NCBI GenBank assembly: GCA_002914845.1
Contig: JXTC01000248.1
Span: 365,943-429,942, forward strand
DNA from: Trema orientale
Taxonomy: Eukaryota; Streptophyta; Magnoliopsida; Rosales; Cannabaceae
Length of the DNA: 64,000 nt
Direction: 5' to 3'
The notes under the pieces were generated by a model. That model was not told where the DNA came from and ran no database searches. It saw nothing but the letters and a program-made list of their open reading frames with translations. The translations under genes were made by a program, and so were the position numbers. Positions 12,545 through 25,204 of the stretch are shown here, one piece after another; position 1 is the first letter of the stretch, and each line of letters begins with the position of its first letter.

Positions 12545-15500
12545 TCATGACTCTGATAAGCAGGGCACATTTGGCATAGTAGAACTGGATTTTCCATGAG
12601 CGTTTTTGCAATACGACGTCACTTTCCTCCCCAGTGTCGACGCTGGAGTCAACTTGACCTTCTCCATTACTATGCCACTGCAACCCAACTTACAGCAATC
12701 CAATCTGATTGCTTCCTCTGTTAACGAAGTTCCTGAAAAGCCTCTGTACGTCACATCACTCACCTTTACCGCACCACCCTATATACATATATGTATATAT
12801 CATTAGTATTAATTGATTAATTAGTTCTATAAAAAGTTATTGTAAGTAGTGCTATAGTTACAATAATACTCACATTCGCCTCATTTTTTTTTGCATTTAA
12901 GGAGCAGTAATGGGTTCAAGTAGGTGGATACCCATCCTCGGATTAAAAAATATATTTGAAGAATAAAAAAAAAAAGAATTTAAAGTAAAAAATTCTAATA
13001 CCAGTAATATCATATTTTAAAATTAGCAATACTTTACTAATACAATGTAATAATTGTACACATATACTTATTTATATGTATTTTACATGCATTATTCTTG
13101 TACATCATATATACTTTGTACTAAAATAAAGATTTCTGAAAAAGGAATCGACTTTTTACTGTTACTCAGCTCGACTTTTTGTGTGTACAGTGCACACCTT
13201 ATATATAGAAGAATGATTAAAATAGAGAGAGCGTGAGAGTGAGAGATGCTAGAAACATCTAATCCTAACAAATTCATAACAACTTATACGGACAACATTC
13301 CTTTTACTAAGAGGATATTTTGGAGTTACTTGTGACCTCAGCAGTGACCTCAGTAGCTGATGATCTGGAGGCTTCACTTCTTTGTACTGAGTCACTCATT
13401 GACTCACCCTCAAGTTTTGATGTGGTATTAGAAGTACTGCAAGGTTGTCCTTCAAATATTGAAACTACGTTATTGACAAGGCATTCGTTAGAATATCTGC
13501 TATCTGTTCTTCAGTGGGTATATGTTGGATCTCCAACTCTTTGTTGATCACCTTATCTCGTATGAAATGCACATCAATTTCAATGTGCTTTGTTCTTGCG
13601 TGAAACACAGGATTTGAAGCTAGTTACCTAGCTCCAGCATTGTCGCACCATAGAATTGTAGGACCTTCATAAACAAGTCCTAATTCAGAGAACAAGGACT
13701 GTAACCAGGTGATTTCTGTGGCAGTTTGAGAAAGGGCTCAGTAGTCTGACTCAGTGCTAGATCTTGCAACTGCCTTTTGCGTTCTTGAGCTCCATGCTAC
13801 TAAATTTCCTCCTAGATATACACAATACCCAGTAGTTGACTTCCGATCATCAATAGAGCTGGCCCAATCTGCATCTGAATAGCCTTCCAGAGTGAGTGTT
13901 GTTGCTGGTGTAAACAGTAGACCATGTCCAACTGTTCCTTTGAGAAACCGCAGGATCCTTTTACATGCTTTCTAGTGATTCTGAGTTGGTGCTTGGAAAA
14001 ACTGGCTGAATTTGTTTACAGCAACTGAAATATCAGGTCTACTCAATGTAAGGTACTGTAGTTCTCCAATTGTGCTTCTATACAAGGTTTGGTTTTCAAA
14101 GAGATCATTATCAGCTAGGCTGAGTTTGTCACTCTGACTCATTGGTGTTGGACTACTATTAGCTTGTAACATATTTGTTTTCTGTAGCAAGTCTATGGTA
14201 TATTTTCCTTGAGCAAGATGTATACCTTCATTGTTTCTGATAGTCTCAAAGCCAAGAAAGTAACTCACAGAGCCAAGTGACTTCAATGCAAACTGTTTGT
14301 TGAGAATGTTGATGATATCTTTCACTTTGTCACCATTGTCTCCTGTTAGCAAAATATCATCTACATAAACGAGCAAATAGAGTACTGCATTCTCACTTTT
14401 GAAAATAAACGGTGATGCATCGGCCTTTGAATTTTGAAAACCCAGAGAAAGAAGAGTAGTTTTTAGCTTATCAAACCAGGCTCTAAGAGCTTTTTTTAGC
14501 TTGCACACTGAAGTTGGTTGTGATGAGTTGATGATAAAACATGTTGGTTGTCTCATGTACACTTCTTCTTGTAATTCTCCATTCAAAAAGGCATTATTTA
14601 TGTCAATTTGTTGAATGTCCCAACCCTTTGTGATGGCTAGAGTAAGTATTACTCTAATAGTGGAAAGACTTGACCATTAGGCTGAAAGTTTCAAAATAAT
14701 CCAGCTTGGAAACCCTTGGCAATGAGTCTAGCCTTGTATCTCTACGATGAGCCCTCCTGATTGTATTTTATACGAAACACCCATTTGTTGTCCACAACAT
14801 TCATTGCTGGAATATAACGAACAAGTGACCATGTTTGATTTTTCATCAATGCAGCATATTCTTTATCCATTGCATGTTTCCAATCTTTGTCCTACAAGGC
14901 GTGTTCAACAATATCTGGTTCTTTGATTAAAACAGATTTTGGCATTGGATTTGTTTGACTTAAATAGATCTCAGGTTTAACTATCCCTGATTTTGATCTG
15001 TAAGCATAGGATGCACATTGGTAAGGGCAGGATTTGAAAAGGAATTTTGCTGATCAATCAATTCAGATATGTCGAGTGGAAGGTCAGCAGCCAATGGAGC
15101 TTCGGGAGAGGAATTATACGTAAAATCTGAGGCTCTAGAAACATGAGTGTTACCTTGATTGCTGCTATGGACAGGGCTTGAAGTATGTGATGCTACTGAA
15201 GGAGAATTCTGGTATTGATCAGAATCAGAACTTGAGTTGCCCTTATCTTGACTTTCAGATTGAAACATAGAGTCCGACAGAGATGAGTAGCCAGATTGGC
15301 AGCAGAATTAGCCAAATCAAGAGTGGTAGAGACACTAAGTTGTTCCAAGCACATTTCCTGGCTTTGGAGAAGAAACTGGACTTCCTGAAGGGATGAGTAC
15401 GGTCGGTTCTAGAGGTAAGAGTCACAGCCACAGGATCATAATCTTGACTAAGGCCAACAAGAATATAGAGAATGAGATCGTCATCTGAGATGAGTTGGCC

Positions 15501-18500
15501 AGCAGCAGAGAGGGAATTAGCAATTGATTTCATTTTAAGAACATAGTCATGAATACTCGGGGAGCCTTTTTTGAGGGATTGAATCTAAGAGCGAAGCTGG
15601 AGTGTGCGTGCCTTGTTCTGAGAGGTGAAGAGGGTCTCAAGGGTAGAACAGATATCGGAGGAGCTAGCACAGCGAGCCACATGACCAAACATGCTTTCCG
15701 AGATCGAGTTGAGATTGAGAAGCCCAACTCATGAGTGATTGATCTGTCCAGAGCCAAAGAGCAAAACCAACGTTCGATTGAGGAGCTGTACCAGGGGGTA
15801 AGCCAACAGGCGGATCAACAAAATGTGGAGGGCAGGGAATGTTGCCGAGTACGAATCCTTCAACTTCATGGGCACGAACAGCCAGAAGAACTTGAGAGCG
15901 CCAGTAGAAATAATTGTTCCGGTCAAAGCTTCAAAGTGAAGGGAATAAGACTCTGAAAAAGAGAGGGAGCTACAAAATGAGGAAACTGCGGGGGAGCTGA
16001 TATAAAGGGCTGAGGACCAACTGGAACACATGTTGAGGGACCACCAGCTATGGAAAATAGAGGTGGGACCAGAGCTGGAGAAGAAGGACTAGGTGTGCCC
16101 GTAGAGGTGGATGACAGCGATGGAGAGGCCATGTGTGGCTCTGGTAGGTACCATATTAAAATAAAGACTTCTGAAAAAGGAATCGACTTTTTACTATAGT
16201 TCAGCTCGACTTTTTGTGTGTACAGTGCGCACCTTATATATACAAGAATGATTAAAATACAAAGAGAGAGAGGGACAGAGAAAGAGAAAGAGATGCTGGA
16301 AACATATAATCCTAACAAATTCATAACAACTTATACGGACAATATTCCTTTTACTAAGAGAATATTTTGGAGTTGCTTGTGACCTCAGTAGGGACCTCAG
16401 CAGCTGGTGATCTGGAGGCTTCACTTTTTTGTGCTGATTCACTCTTTGACTCATGGTATAATTCAATACTTTTGATATACATAAATAATCCGGTTGAGGT
16501 ATATGGGGCAGGTACCCCTGTACCTGTACCGCCCGTACCCCCATTTACCCGAAGAATTGGCGGGTAAAATTGCTATCCATGTTTAACCTAAGTGGGGATC
16601 AAACCTTGTTTACAAGGGGACAGGGCAAGGGTAGGGGTGCCTCCTCTATTTACATCCACTTTTTTCTTAGGTGAAATAATGCGAGTTTCACTATAGAGCT
16701 TATCTCAACAAAATAACTAAGATATGCATGAAGTAGTAGCATAAGTGCATAATTAATAGGGACAATAAGTTGGGAACTAAAGCTGATTTTACCTTAGGAT
16801 CATCGTTTCCAAGGAACTTGGAGTACTGTTGATCAATAATAATTGGGTTTTTGGATGCTACGAGCGTTATGTCCTCAAATGAGATGGCCTTTGCATACCC
16901 AATTCCTCCCTTAAATTACAAATTAGAGATAATATTTTTAGCAAAAACTCCACGCTTTAATTTGATTTATCTAATTTATTATATAAATACGAATAATTAT
17001 GATAATATTACGTACATTAAATGTCTTGATTCGTGCACCATTTGTAGTTCTAGTAAAGTTGCAATTTCGAACGTGCACTTCTTCCACCGTATTAGTGCCT
17101 TTCCATTCTCCTAAACTTCCAATGCTACAGTAATGTGCATTATTTGAATATAATCATCATTAAAACGCTCTTTCGATATTAGGATAAACTTACGCTACTA
17201 TTTATGTACAAATTTAGAAGAAAATTTGTTAAAAAAGTGAAAGACGAATAGGATGGATTTATTAATCTAATACATGATAAATTTTAATCACAGGCAGTTG
17301 CAAATAATCCGATTATTTTTTGGTTATCTGGATATGTCTATTAATCCGTAATGAAAAGAAATAAAAAAGAAAAGAAAAATATTTAAAGAGGAATGAGAAG
17401 TAATCAACAATTGGGTCATTATTCTAAAATTTAACTAATTATATAAAAGATTTCCCAAAATAACATACACCAAATAAATAAGTAAACACATGAATAAAAG
17501 GGAAACTGAATTACTTTTCTAATTTTCATTCTATTTCCAATCCATTAGGGATTAATAAACATGCTCTTAGTACCTTATACCATGACCTGGTCCGCATGCC
17601 ACATGTGTAATGTTGATGTAGGAGGAGCCGCCCTTAATAGCAATACAGTCGTCACCTATAAAGTAGTGGATCAAATGTGTAACAAATATTAATTACATTA
17701 ATGGGATGATATAAATTTTTTTTCGGAAAAAAAACTCTAAGATGTTTAGTCTTTTTCACTAAAATCCACATTTTTTTCATTAACATCAAATAAATTATTT
17801 TATTTGTGTCTTCCATCTATCTCACTGAATCGATCAATATGGCTAAAAATTAAAGTTTATAATTGTTGAATATCCTTTAAAATTGTCAATTGACATACAC
17901 AAAAATAACTGAAAAACGATCGATTATTTAATTCAATGAATGGTATGTAACCTTTTACGATCAACTAAGGTAGCCTTCAAATTATAAATTGTTTTTTCTG
18001 ATTTATGTTATCCAATTTTAAAAAATAAAAATGTATTTTTTCAATAATTTTAACTCTAATTTTGACCGTATATGTAGATTTAGTAAAAATTTAAAGAATA
18101 ACATTAATAGAAGGTTTATTTGACATTAATAGAAAGATGCGAATTTTTTTTTGTAAACACTGCGGTTTTATATGCATATACTTTGACAACTTTTTTTATA
18201 TTATCCCTTATTAATTAGATAGTTACCAGTTTATTAAAAATCAAAGAACTAGAGTAATGATAAAAATCAAATTTAGATCAATACCAGTTCCGATGACAGA
18301 TTCGTATATATTAATTTGGGATGAGCCAGAGATCATTATACCATCGGTGTTTGGACTATCTCGAGGTGCACGTATATGAACTTTAGAGATAGTCACACCA
18401 TGGCAACTTTGAATGGTGATGTGTTTGTTAGGGCTGTCTTTAGAAGTAAAACCCTTTAGTTGAAGATTGTCACAGTAGTGGAACCCTAGAGCCTGCAATT

Positions 18501-20301
18501 TTGTACTCTTGTCAATACTCATGTCAATATTAGTTTAGACATCATTTCGATTCTAAATATTATGATAAAACCACAAGTACTTTCTTGTACGTATATATCT
18601 CGGAAGTTGTATATATATAAAGGGGGAAATAGAAGCAGAAACAAGTTTAATCACTTTCCCAATGGTCTTTATTTTTAGGAAAATTCTTACGTAAAATTTC
18701 TATGCCGTTTGATTATATGGTCTAATTCTAATATGATCATAGATTAAGGTAAATACCAACTAAGTCTTATCGTTTAAAGAAGTGCAAATAAATAAAAGTC
18801 CTACGAGTTTTTGTCATATTTGTAATGGAAAATTCCACACTTACCGCAGGTGCTCTGCAGCTAGTTGCCTGCAAGGGAAAATTGAAGATTTAATTTATAA
18901 TGATTGTAACTAGCTAAATCTTTTTTTACTATAGGAAAAAAATTTGAGAAAATAAAAGGAAGAGCGTCATAATCTAATAAAACATATATATATATATATA
19001 AACTTTGGAGTTTGGATACTGGCCTTTCGGGTACCAGTCACATTATACAATTTTGCCAATTTAAAATACATTTCTTCGGTATAGATTAAGAAAAAGAGAA
19101 ATGTATTACATTACATATAGACAAAATCGTGTGAAGAGACCGGTCTTAAGCAGGACTATATTCTAGTCCTACAAATGTATACCTCTTCTTTGCTCTTGTT
19201 CCACCAAATATAGCCCCGACCATTTATTGTCCCTGTTCCACTGACGAGTAGACCCTTCACGTTTAAAAAATGCAGCCAACTTCCAGTTTCGCACCCCTTC
19301 CAGTCAGAAAGTGTTCCTGGTGCCTCAATGTCCCCATCAATCTGAACATAAAATTGATTAAATCTATATATCTATATATGCCATACTCTACACAAAGTAT
19401 TACAGAACCCAAAATCCAAATTAATTTTCCTTGAACGTTTGACTACGGGAAGTTTTGGTTTTGAAAAATTTAATGTAAGAACAAAGATATTGTTGAACTG
19501 AGAACCATAGATATACTTGGGTGTATATATCATGTATAATAGCAATTATAACACATATGGAACACTTATAATCAGATAGAGTAGTCGAACTTATAACTTA
19601 ATAGAAGTCATACATGAAAACGAAATGTTATATTCTCTTTCTATCTATAATTTACCTGAATTTGAATCTTGTCCGAGCTGCAGGGACCTTCGAATACACT
19701 AGGCTTGAGTATGTATGTGTGCCCCGCTGGGAATCGAAGGATTGGTGTGCCTGTATTTTTGGCTCCACATGTGATTTTCCATGCCCTTAAGAAAGCCTGT
19801 CATTATGTCCACCAATTGATAAACATATTAAATTAGTCTAATCAGTAGTTAATTAATTACATTTACAGGGATTTCATGTAAATAACTAAAATAATAAAAT
19901 ATATGGTTGCTCCGAAATTTTACTTGTGAATCATCATTTACGTCGTTTCCAGTAGCACCAAAATCTAGCACATTGCAAGTGTTTTGGCCATATGTAGTGC
20001 CTAAATGACATGAATAAGCAATAGCTAATAACAAAAGTAGGCAGCTTCCACTGTCCTGCATAAGAATAAACACAGAGGAAATTTTTTTAATAACAACTAA
20101 TGTAAACAAGACTGATTTTTTTTTTTTTTTTGGTAGGAAAGAAAAATTTTATATAAGACTTATTTTTTTCGTCTTTTGGTAGGAAAGAAATATAATAATA
20201 ATACTGCTGATGTTTGTTTCAATAATACGGAAATAAAGAAAACAAGGCAGATATAGTAGCAGAAGATCGGAAATCTCCATGAGAAGGCTGTTTCTCACCA
20301 T
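12545..20301 (-). CDS. Polygalacturonase (GH28), secreted, likely exo-type
   Basis: Hydrolyses homogalacturonan in the cell wall. Ten coding exons join in phase to 402 aa: 20299-20301, 19924-20055, 19656-19796, 19183-19341, 18845-18868, 18285-18492, 17574-17655, 17016-17124, 16793-16909, 12545-12778. An N-terminal hydrophobic signal peptide is followed by [21 protein letters not shown]28 motifs are present: SPNTDG (~200), GDDC formed across the exon 18285/17574 junction (~224), GHG (~246) and RIKT (~281). The C-terminus (VKVSDV, GCSGIV, PCLS) is typical. Length is normal for plant polygalacturonases. The first coding exon may hold only the ATG, spliced ATG|GTGAGA to a strong acceptor TTATGCAG|GAC; a TATA box 80 bp upstream supports this. 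The alternative is an unspliced start at 20061 (403 aa). The last intron (~4 kb) contains a Copia insertion. A usually cysteine position after NPIIIDQ is serine (QQYS). Confidence 0.9.
13117..13406 (-). repeat. Copia 3' LTR
   Basis: Matches 16152-16453 nearly throughout, including 'cagctcgactttttgtgtgt' and 'acaacttatacggacaa'. It is 12 bp shorter because of a GA-rich length difference. Confidence 0.85.
13560..14650 (-). pseudogene. Copia reverse transcriptase / RNase H fragment
   Basis: The open frame 13972-14586 carries RVT_2 signatures: [24 protein letters not shown] (the YVDD active site), [11 protein letters not shown] and [11 protein letters not shown]. Downstream to about 13560 the usual RNase H region is recognisable only with stops. 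Upstream to about 14981 there are further degraded parts. Not functional. Confidence 0.8.
15255..16131 (-). pseudogene. Copia gag fragment
   Basis: The start at about 16131 gives [19 protein letters not shown], a Ser/Pro/Thr-rich Copia gag N-terminus. Further on, in other frames, come gag-like pieces near 15480-15760 (for example [19 protein letters not shown], a UBN2/gag signature). Frameshifts break it, and it ends where the deletion joins gag to the linker near 15260-15290. Confidence 0.7.
16152..16453 (-). repeat. Copia 5' LTR
   Basis: Upstream partner of the repeat at 13117 in minus-strand orientation. Just inside it the sequence reads TGGTACCTACCAGAGCC, which may be a degraded initiator-Met tRNA primer site. 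The gag start (MASPSLSS) follows within about 30 bp. Confidence 0.8.
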
Positions 20302-20380
20302 TGAAATAAGCCAAAGAGTCAATTAAAGAAAAAGTGATGATTTATGAAGGATTATGCATGGCCTCTCTACTTTATTTCCT

Positions 20381-20388
20381 ATATATAA
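20381..20388 (-). promoter_or_regulatory. Probable TATA box of the polygalacturonase gene
   Basis: TATATATA on the minus strand lies 80 bp before the ATG at 20301 and about 320 bp before the alternative ATG at 20061. A leader of about 50 nt from this box would end exactly at the ATG-only exon. Confidence 0.45.
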
Positions 20389-20399
20389 GTGGTGAGTTT

Positions 20400-22480
20400 A
20401 TTAATTATTAGCCTCTTTAACTCTCTGTAGATCATATATAGTTTAGATATGGTAATGAAGATCTGTTTCGATTTCAGTATTTATGAACCAGAACTTTTTC
20501 TTTGTTTCTCTTTTTTCTTGTGACATTGCCGTGGATTTCTTTGAATAAAAGCTTATTAATATACTGCCTTATGTGATTGATTCTAATTTGAAAAGGGATG
20601 AATATATTTTGAGAGTTTGAAGATTTCTCACACGTCTGATGGGAATAATTTTCAGTCAAGTGTATTTGGCAAAGTACGTCTCATAATTGTTATAACCATG
20701 TACAAGTATTTAAAATCAGGTATAGTACTGCTCAAAAAAAAAAATCAGGTATCGTACTTGTTTTTGACTCGGGACTAGTTCTTATTTTCCGAAAAAATGA
20801 AGTATAGGAACTAAACAAGATAGAATATCCATATCAAAATATGGTCCAAGAAGTTAAGATCATCTCCATATTGCCGATGTTACATTTGACACATTATATA
20901 GCGAAATGATAAAGTTGACACTAAATTTAAATTGCAAAATCATAAAGTTTACACTAAATTTAATTTTTTTTAGTCAAATGCACAATGATACTTAAAATGC
21001 TATTGTATTTTCTTTTTTTATTGCATACTTCATAAGTTAATTTTGTACTTAATTGAGCATTAAAAAAAGTAAATTGATTCAGCATTGAAAAATATAAGTG
21101 AATGATGGAGCACTGAAAAAAATCAAATTGATGGAGCATTAAAAAAAGTATTGATTTAAATATTTTAAAATGATAACGTTATTAATATGCATTATTTGAG
21201 ATATGTTAAATTTGATACAATAAATACTATTGCAATGGAGGATTTTTCTGCTATATATACTAAATAAGAAAAGCTAAATCTACTCTCTTTTCCACTCTTA
21301 TGTCAATCTTCTTAATATTATTATAATGTGAGATATTTTAGTAGAATCTACATATCAAGTACTATTTGAAACATGGACTCCATTATGCTTTATAAGATTA
21401 TTATAATATGAGATATTTTATAGGAATCCACACAAAGACGATGGTTTGAGCATGGTAAATTGTAATATTAGCACAATTAGATAGCATTGCATTGATGGAA
21501 AACCCTAAAAACACACAAAAAACATTGAATATAATAGAGAGATAATAACAAAATATCCCTAGATTTTGATGAAATACTCAATATATTCTTTCAATTTTCA
21601 TAGGTAACAAAAACATCCCCTTAGATTAACAAATCAATATGATTTTCATCATTCTATCTAATTTGGTCAAAATTAAGTAAGAATTATTTTTCAAATGACC
21701 AAGAAACCCTTACCTAAACACAATTAATTAGCTACAAATTAAAAAGTTTCTTTGAAAAAATTATTTAAGACTTTTGATTCACTAGATCTTCTTATTCTTA
21801 CTCATTTTTTCTTCCATCCACCACTACTTGTTGTTTTTTAGTTATATTTATTTGGTCACAAGTTTAGAGGAACGGTAATTTTGTCCTTTTGTTTGTTAAT
21901 TTTATCCTAATAAGATAAAAGAATGAAATCCATGCTCCTTTATAAAGGATATTTTTGTTATTTATGAAAACCAAAAGAATACATTGAGCATTTCATCAAA
22001 ATTCAAAAGATAATCCCTATAATAAAAGACAAAACACATTTTAGGGTGATTTAAAATCTGGTTTTTTTCACTCCACTCATCTTGAAGTTATAAACTATAA
22101 TGCAGTTCTACAATTTTTGTGCTGATAGTTGGGATAACCATTTACCTTGTTCAGTTCTTTTTTTTTTTCCCCCATTATTACATTTTAGTTATTATTACAT
22201 GGAGTAGAACTGTAGGCTACAACATGACAAAAGAAGCTCACAAACGAACTGTTTTTTTTATTTATAAAAAAAAAAAAATTCCTCTTTTAAAAGGGTTGCA
22301 GAATAGATTATCGATAATGATACATTGATATGTGAATTAGGTAAACATGTAAAAGCTCTCCAGAATTGAGCATAAATAATCATGTCAGCCCAATTTGGCG
22401 AGTCATTATAATCAATGTTGTCATGAGGCAAAATTGAAGTTCCATACAAAACTGCTCGAACAGAAAGACAAAATTTGGAG
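20400..22480. other. Intergenic, no gene recognised
   Basis: AT-rich spacer between the polygalacturonase promoter and the 3' end of RPS9M. A phrase around 21290-21420 ('ctcttttccactct', 'ttattataatgtgagatatt') recurs in diverged form inside an RPS9M intron at about 23335-23420, so both hold copies of one short dispersed repeat. Confidence 0.4.
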
Positions 22481-22487
22481 CAACTGA

Positions 22488-24958
22488 TCAACGCTTGACC
22501 CATTGGAAGCTCTTTCTTGCTTTTGCTTTGCCTGGTTTTTTCCTTTCCACCATACGTGGGTCCCTCGTCAAGAAACCAGCTGTTCAGACAAATGAACTGG
22601 TTTAGCTAAAACCTTTAAAGTAGCGCTTAACAAGGATCTTGTTAAAGAAAAGGAAATGCAGGCAACTTCTCAAGTAAAACACACACTAAGAAGGGTAAAG
22701 AAATATTTCCACAGTTCAAGTTCAACCCCTATCCAGGAAGCCGAGAAAGTCTAGATGCAAAACCTAGATGTGTTCTTTTTTTCTATTTCTTTCAAGCCTC
22801 ACCAATTCCTATTGCCGTATCACTAAAACCCAAATTTGATCTACAGTCACATAATCCCAAAGTCCACTCAAATCTTTTCAGCTCCCTTTTTATAGGAATG
22901 GCAGGTAACATGCACATCAGAAAAGGGAAAAAGAATATACCTTCTCTCAATGGAGGACGCAAATCTGGTTCCCAGTTTTGCAAGGCCCTGCTGATCCCCA
23001 AAAGAATGGCTCCAACTTGACCTGGCACCAAGCATTATAAATTTGAAAATAATAAAAAGAAATGAATGAACGGTGATCTCAAAACTCATACAATCAGCAT
23101 ATAGAGTCGGAAATAAATTAGGATCCACATCACATACAGAAGTAGAAAAGAAAGCATTTCCCCTCCAAAACTAAGAGGTTATGGGTTAGATTGTTTCTTC
23201 GCCAACATCAGTGCCCACCCTAGGACCGGTAAGCCTAAAACTACGTAAACAACTGGATCTAATCAGCAGCAGGTATGAGTCAGCCCAACTAACATACAAA
23301 GCACGCATCTCATATTGGGAAGTGTTAAATTCGCCCTCTTTTCCACTCTATTGTCTCGTTGCTTGACACGTGAACTCCACTATGCTTTGTAATATTATTA
23401 AAATGTGAAATATTTAGACACGTGGGCAAGTTCCTAGCCCAACTTGGTTTCCATTACGAAAAAACTCAATATATGACCTTGTGCTTTGCCAAAATAGGCC
23501 AGCAGAGCACCCTTAAAAAATGAAAATGACTTGAAACAGACATCAATTAAATCTTTTGCTTGCTAGTTGTCTGGCTCAGGCATCAATTCTTCCAAAAGAA
23601 ATCACATTTACCAACAGAAAGATAAGCAAGCTAGTGAACCGGGCTAGAAATAATAAATAGATCGTGGTATGATGTTAAGCTGCAAGAAATAAGACTAACC
23701 TGTTGTACCACCTCCTTTCACAGTACAAGTAACGTCCCAAAGCCCCAAGGTTTTTGTCTCAGAGAAAGGTCGAAGCAGGGCAGCACGATGATCAAGCATC
23801 GGAAAATAGACATCAAATTCTTTCTCGTTAACAAGGAATTTTCCATCACCAGGTTGAATCCAGACACGGGCAACACTGCATTTCCTTCTTCCTGTTCCAT
23901 AAGCTCTTCCCTTGTCATCTACTTGCCGCACTCTAGCTTTGGCAGCTTCCTCCTGCTTCTGGCGCTCGATGTCTGCTCTTGTAGATTTCCTTTTACTTTT
24001 CTCATACCGCAAGTCCTCTAGTTCACTTAAAGGGGGCAATCCATCCACTCCTTTGAAGTCCTTCAGGGCAATCAAACTATCAAGCATGTCATCTGTGATC
24101 CCAGATGCAGCAATAAGATCGCCAAACGCACGATTTGGACCTGAAATTAGCACGTTGAATCAATCAGTATGCACTCCACTCATAAGAGCCTACAGAATTA
24201 AGTCATAACCATCAAGAACATAATTGATTCAATTAGACATTAACCTGTAATTTCATAATATAGAAACCAATATCAAATGAAAATAGAATTCTCATGTCAA
24301 ATTGGAAATGCTTCTAATTTACTAGCAATTCTCCAAATACATAGGAGGAATAAATGGGCACATAAACACAAACACACAACATATAAGAATTTGGATTAAA
24401 AAAATTAGCATATATACCATAAAAGCAAGTACCTTTGAGCACAACAGACAGCTGTTGTTCCTCTCTTTCAAGCTTCATAACCTCCTCAGCTCTATCACTC
24501 TCAGCCTGCCTAGCCAAACTCACGTCACTCTCACTTTCATTTTCACCGACATTTCTCACATCTTCCCCAATATCAAACAAATCGTCTTTCTCCTCCTCCG
24601 CCAAGCTCCATGGCTTGTACCCCTCCGCCGTTTGCCACTCATCGCCGCCGTCGCTTCCTTTCAACCACGAATCAGCCTCGGTCCCCGCCGTTCCGCCGTC
24701 GTTTTCAGAATTTCCACCGAAGAAAGGCTCCAAGTTTCCGTCATTTTCCCGAGAAAATTTCCAGGTACTGCTCTCAAATGGATCCCTGCCGTTGTTTCCG
24801 CCGTTGTGGTTGGAGGAGGAGAAGAATCTGGGGGTGAAGATGAAGCTAGGGTTTTGGGGAGTAGAAGGGAACTGGGGTTGGAGATGAGAACCGAGCTTAG
24901 AGGAGATTAGGGTTAGGGAACGAAGATGAGAGGGTTTCGGCAGAAGACGGGAGAGCAT
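22488..24958 (-). CDS. RPS9M: Mitochondrial small-subunit ribosomal protein S9 (uS9m)
   Basis: Component of the mitochondrial 30S-type ribosomal subunit, encoded in the nucleus. Four exons join in phase to 379 aa: 24433-24958, 23700-24140, 22941-23021, 22488-22579. The N-terminus ([17 protein letters not shown]..) is rich in Ser, Arg and Leu with few acids, a typical mitochondrial presequence. It is followed by a long acidic plant-specific region to about residue 250. The uS9 domain fills the C-terminal third: [17 protein letters not shown] (~253), [38 protein letters not shown] and the terminal [11 protein letters not shown]. The basic tail that reaches the decoding site is intact. The bacterial-type uS9 is about 130 aa, so the extra length is the transit peptide and plant extension. 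Start chosen as the first ATG with a presequence. Confidence 0.93.
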
Positions 24959-25204
24959 GATGGTGGTTCTGTTGCGGTGGACAATATCTCAAAGTGAAAG
25001 CCAAACTGGTCGGGTTCTGTAAAACCCTTGCGGCGTGCCTAGACAGAAATTATGCGAAATATTGCTGTCGTTTCTGTTAAAAACTCGGTGTCGTTTCTCT
25101 TTGATGTAGTTATCAAACGACATGTCTCGTTTCTACTGAATTTGGCTGTCAAGCGACATGTTTCCCACGATTTAGCAAAATACTGGTTTCAACATTTCCT
25201 TAGA

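Larger units (their letters stand above)
13117..16453 (-). mobile_element. Internally deleted Ty1/Copia retrotransposon inside a polygalacturonase intron
   Basis: Two similar direct repeats bound a 3.3 kb unit: 13117-13406 (290 bp) and 16152-16453 (302 bp). On the minus strand both begin TGAGTCA. The left copy's outer edge is TG and the right copy's is CA as read on the plus strand. The LTRs differ mainly in a GA-rich stretch and scattered transitions, so the insertion is not recent. Minus-strand content in order is a gag start just inside the right LTR, a gag middle part, a Pro/Ser-rich linker, reverse transcriptase, and a worn RNase H part. Protease, zinc knuckle and integrase core are missing, so the element is non-autonomous. 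No clear 5-bp target duplication was found. Confidence 0.85.

Noticed and set aside
13320-13547. 75-codon plus-strand open frame
   Set aside because: It lies mostly within the Copia LTR and the adjacent reverse-strand RNase H part. A matching start exists in the other LTR, so it is repeat sequence.
24314-24910. Plus-strand open frames up to 151 codons overlapping RPS9M exon 1
   Set aside because: They are shadows of the GC-rich RPS9M exon in other frames. The minus-strand frame has the family motifs and good splice sites.
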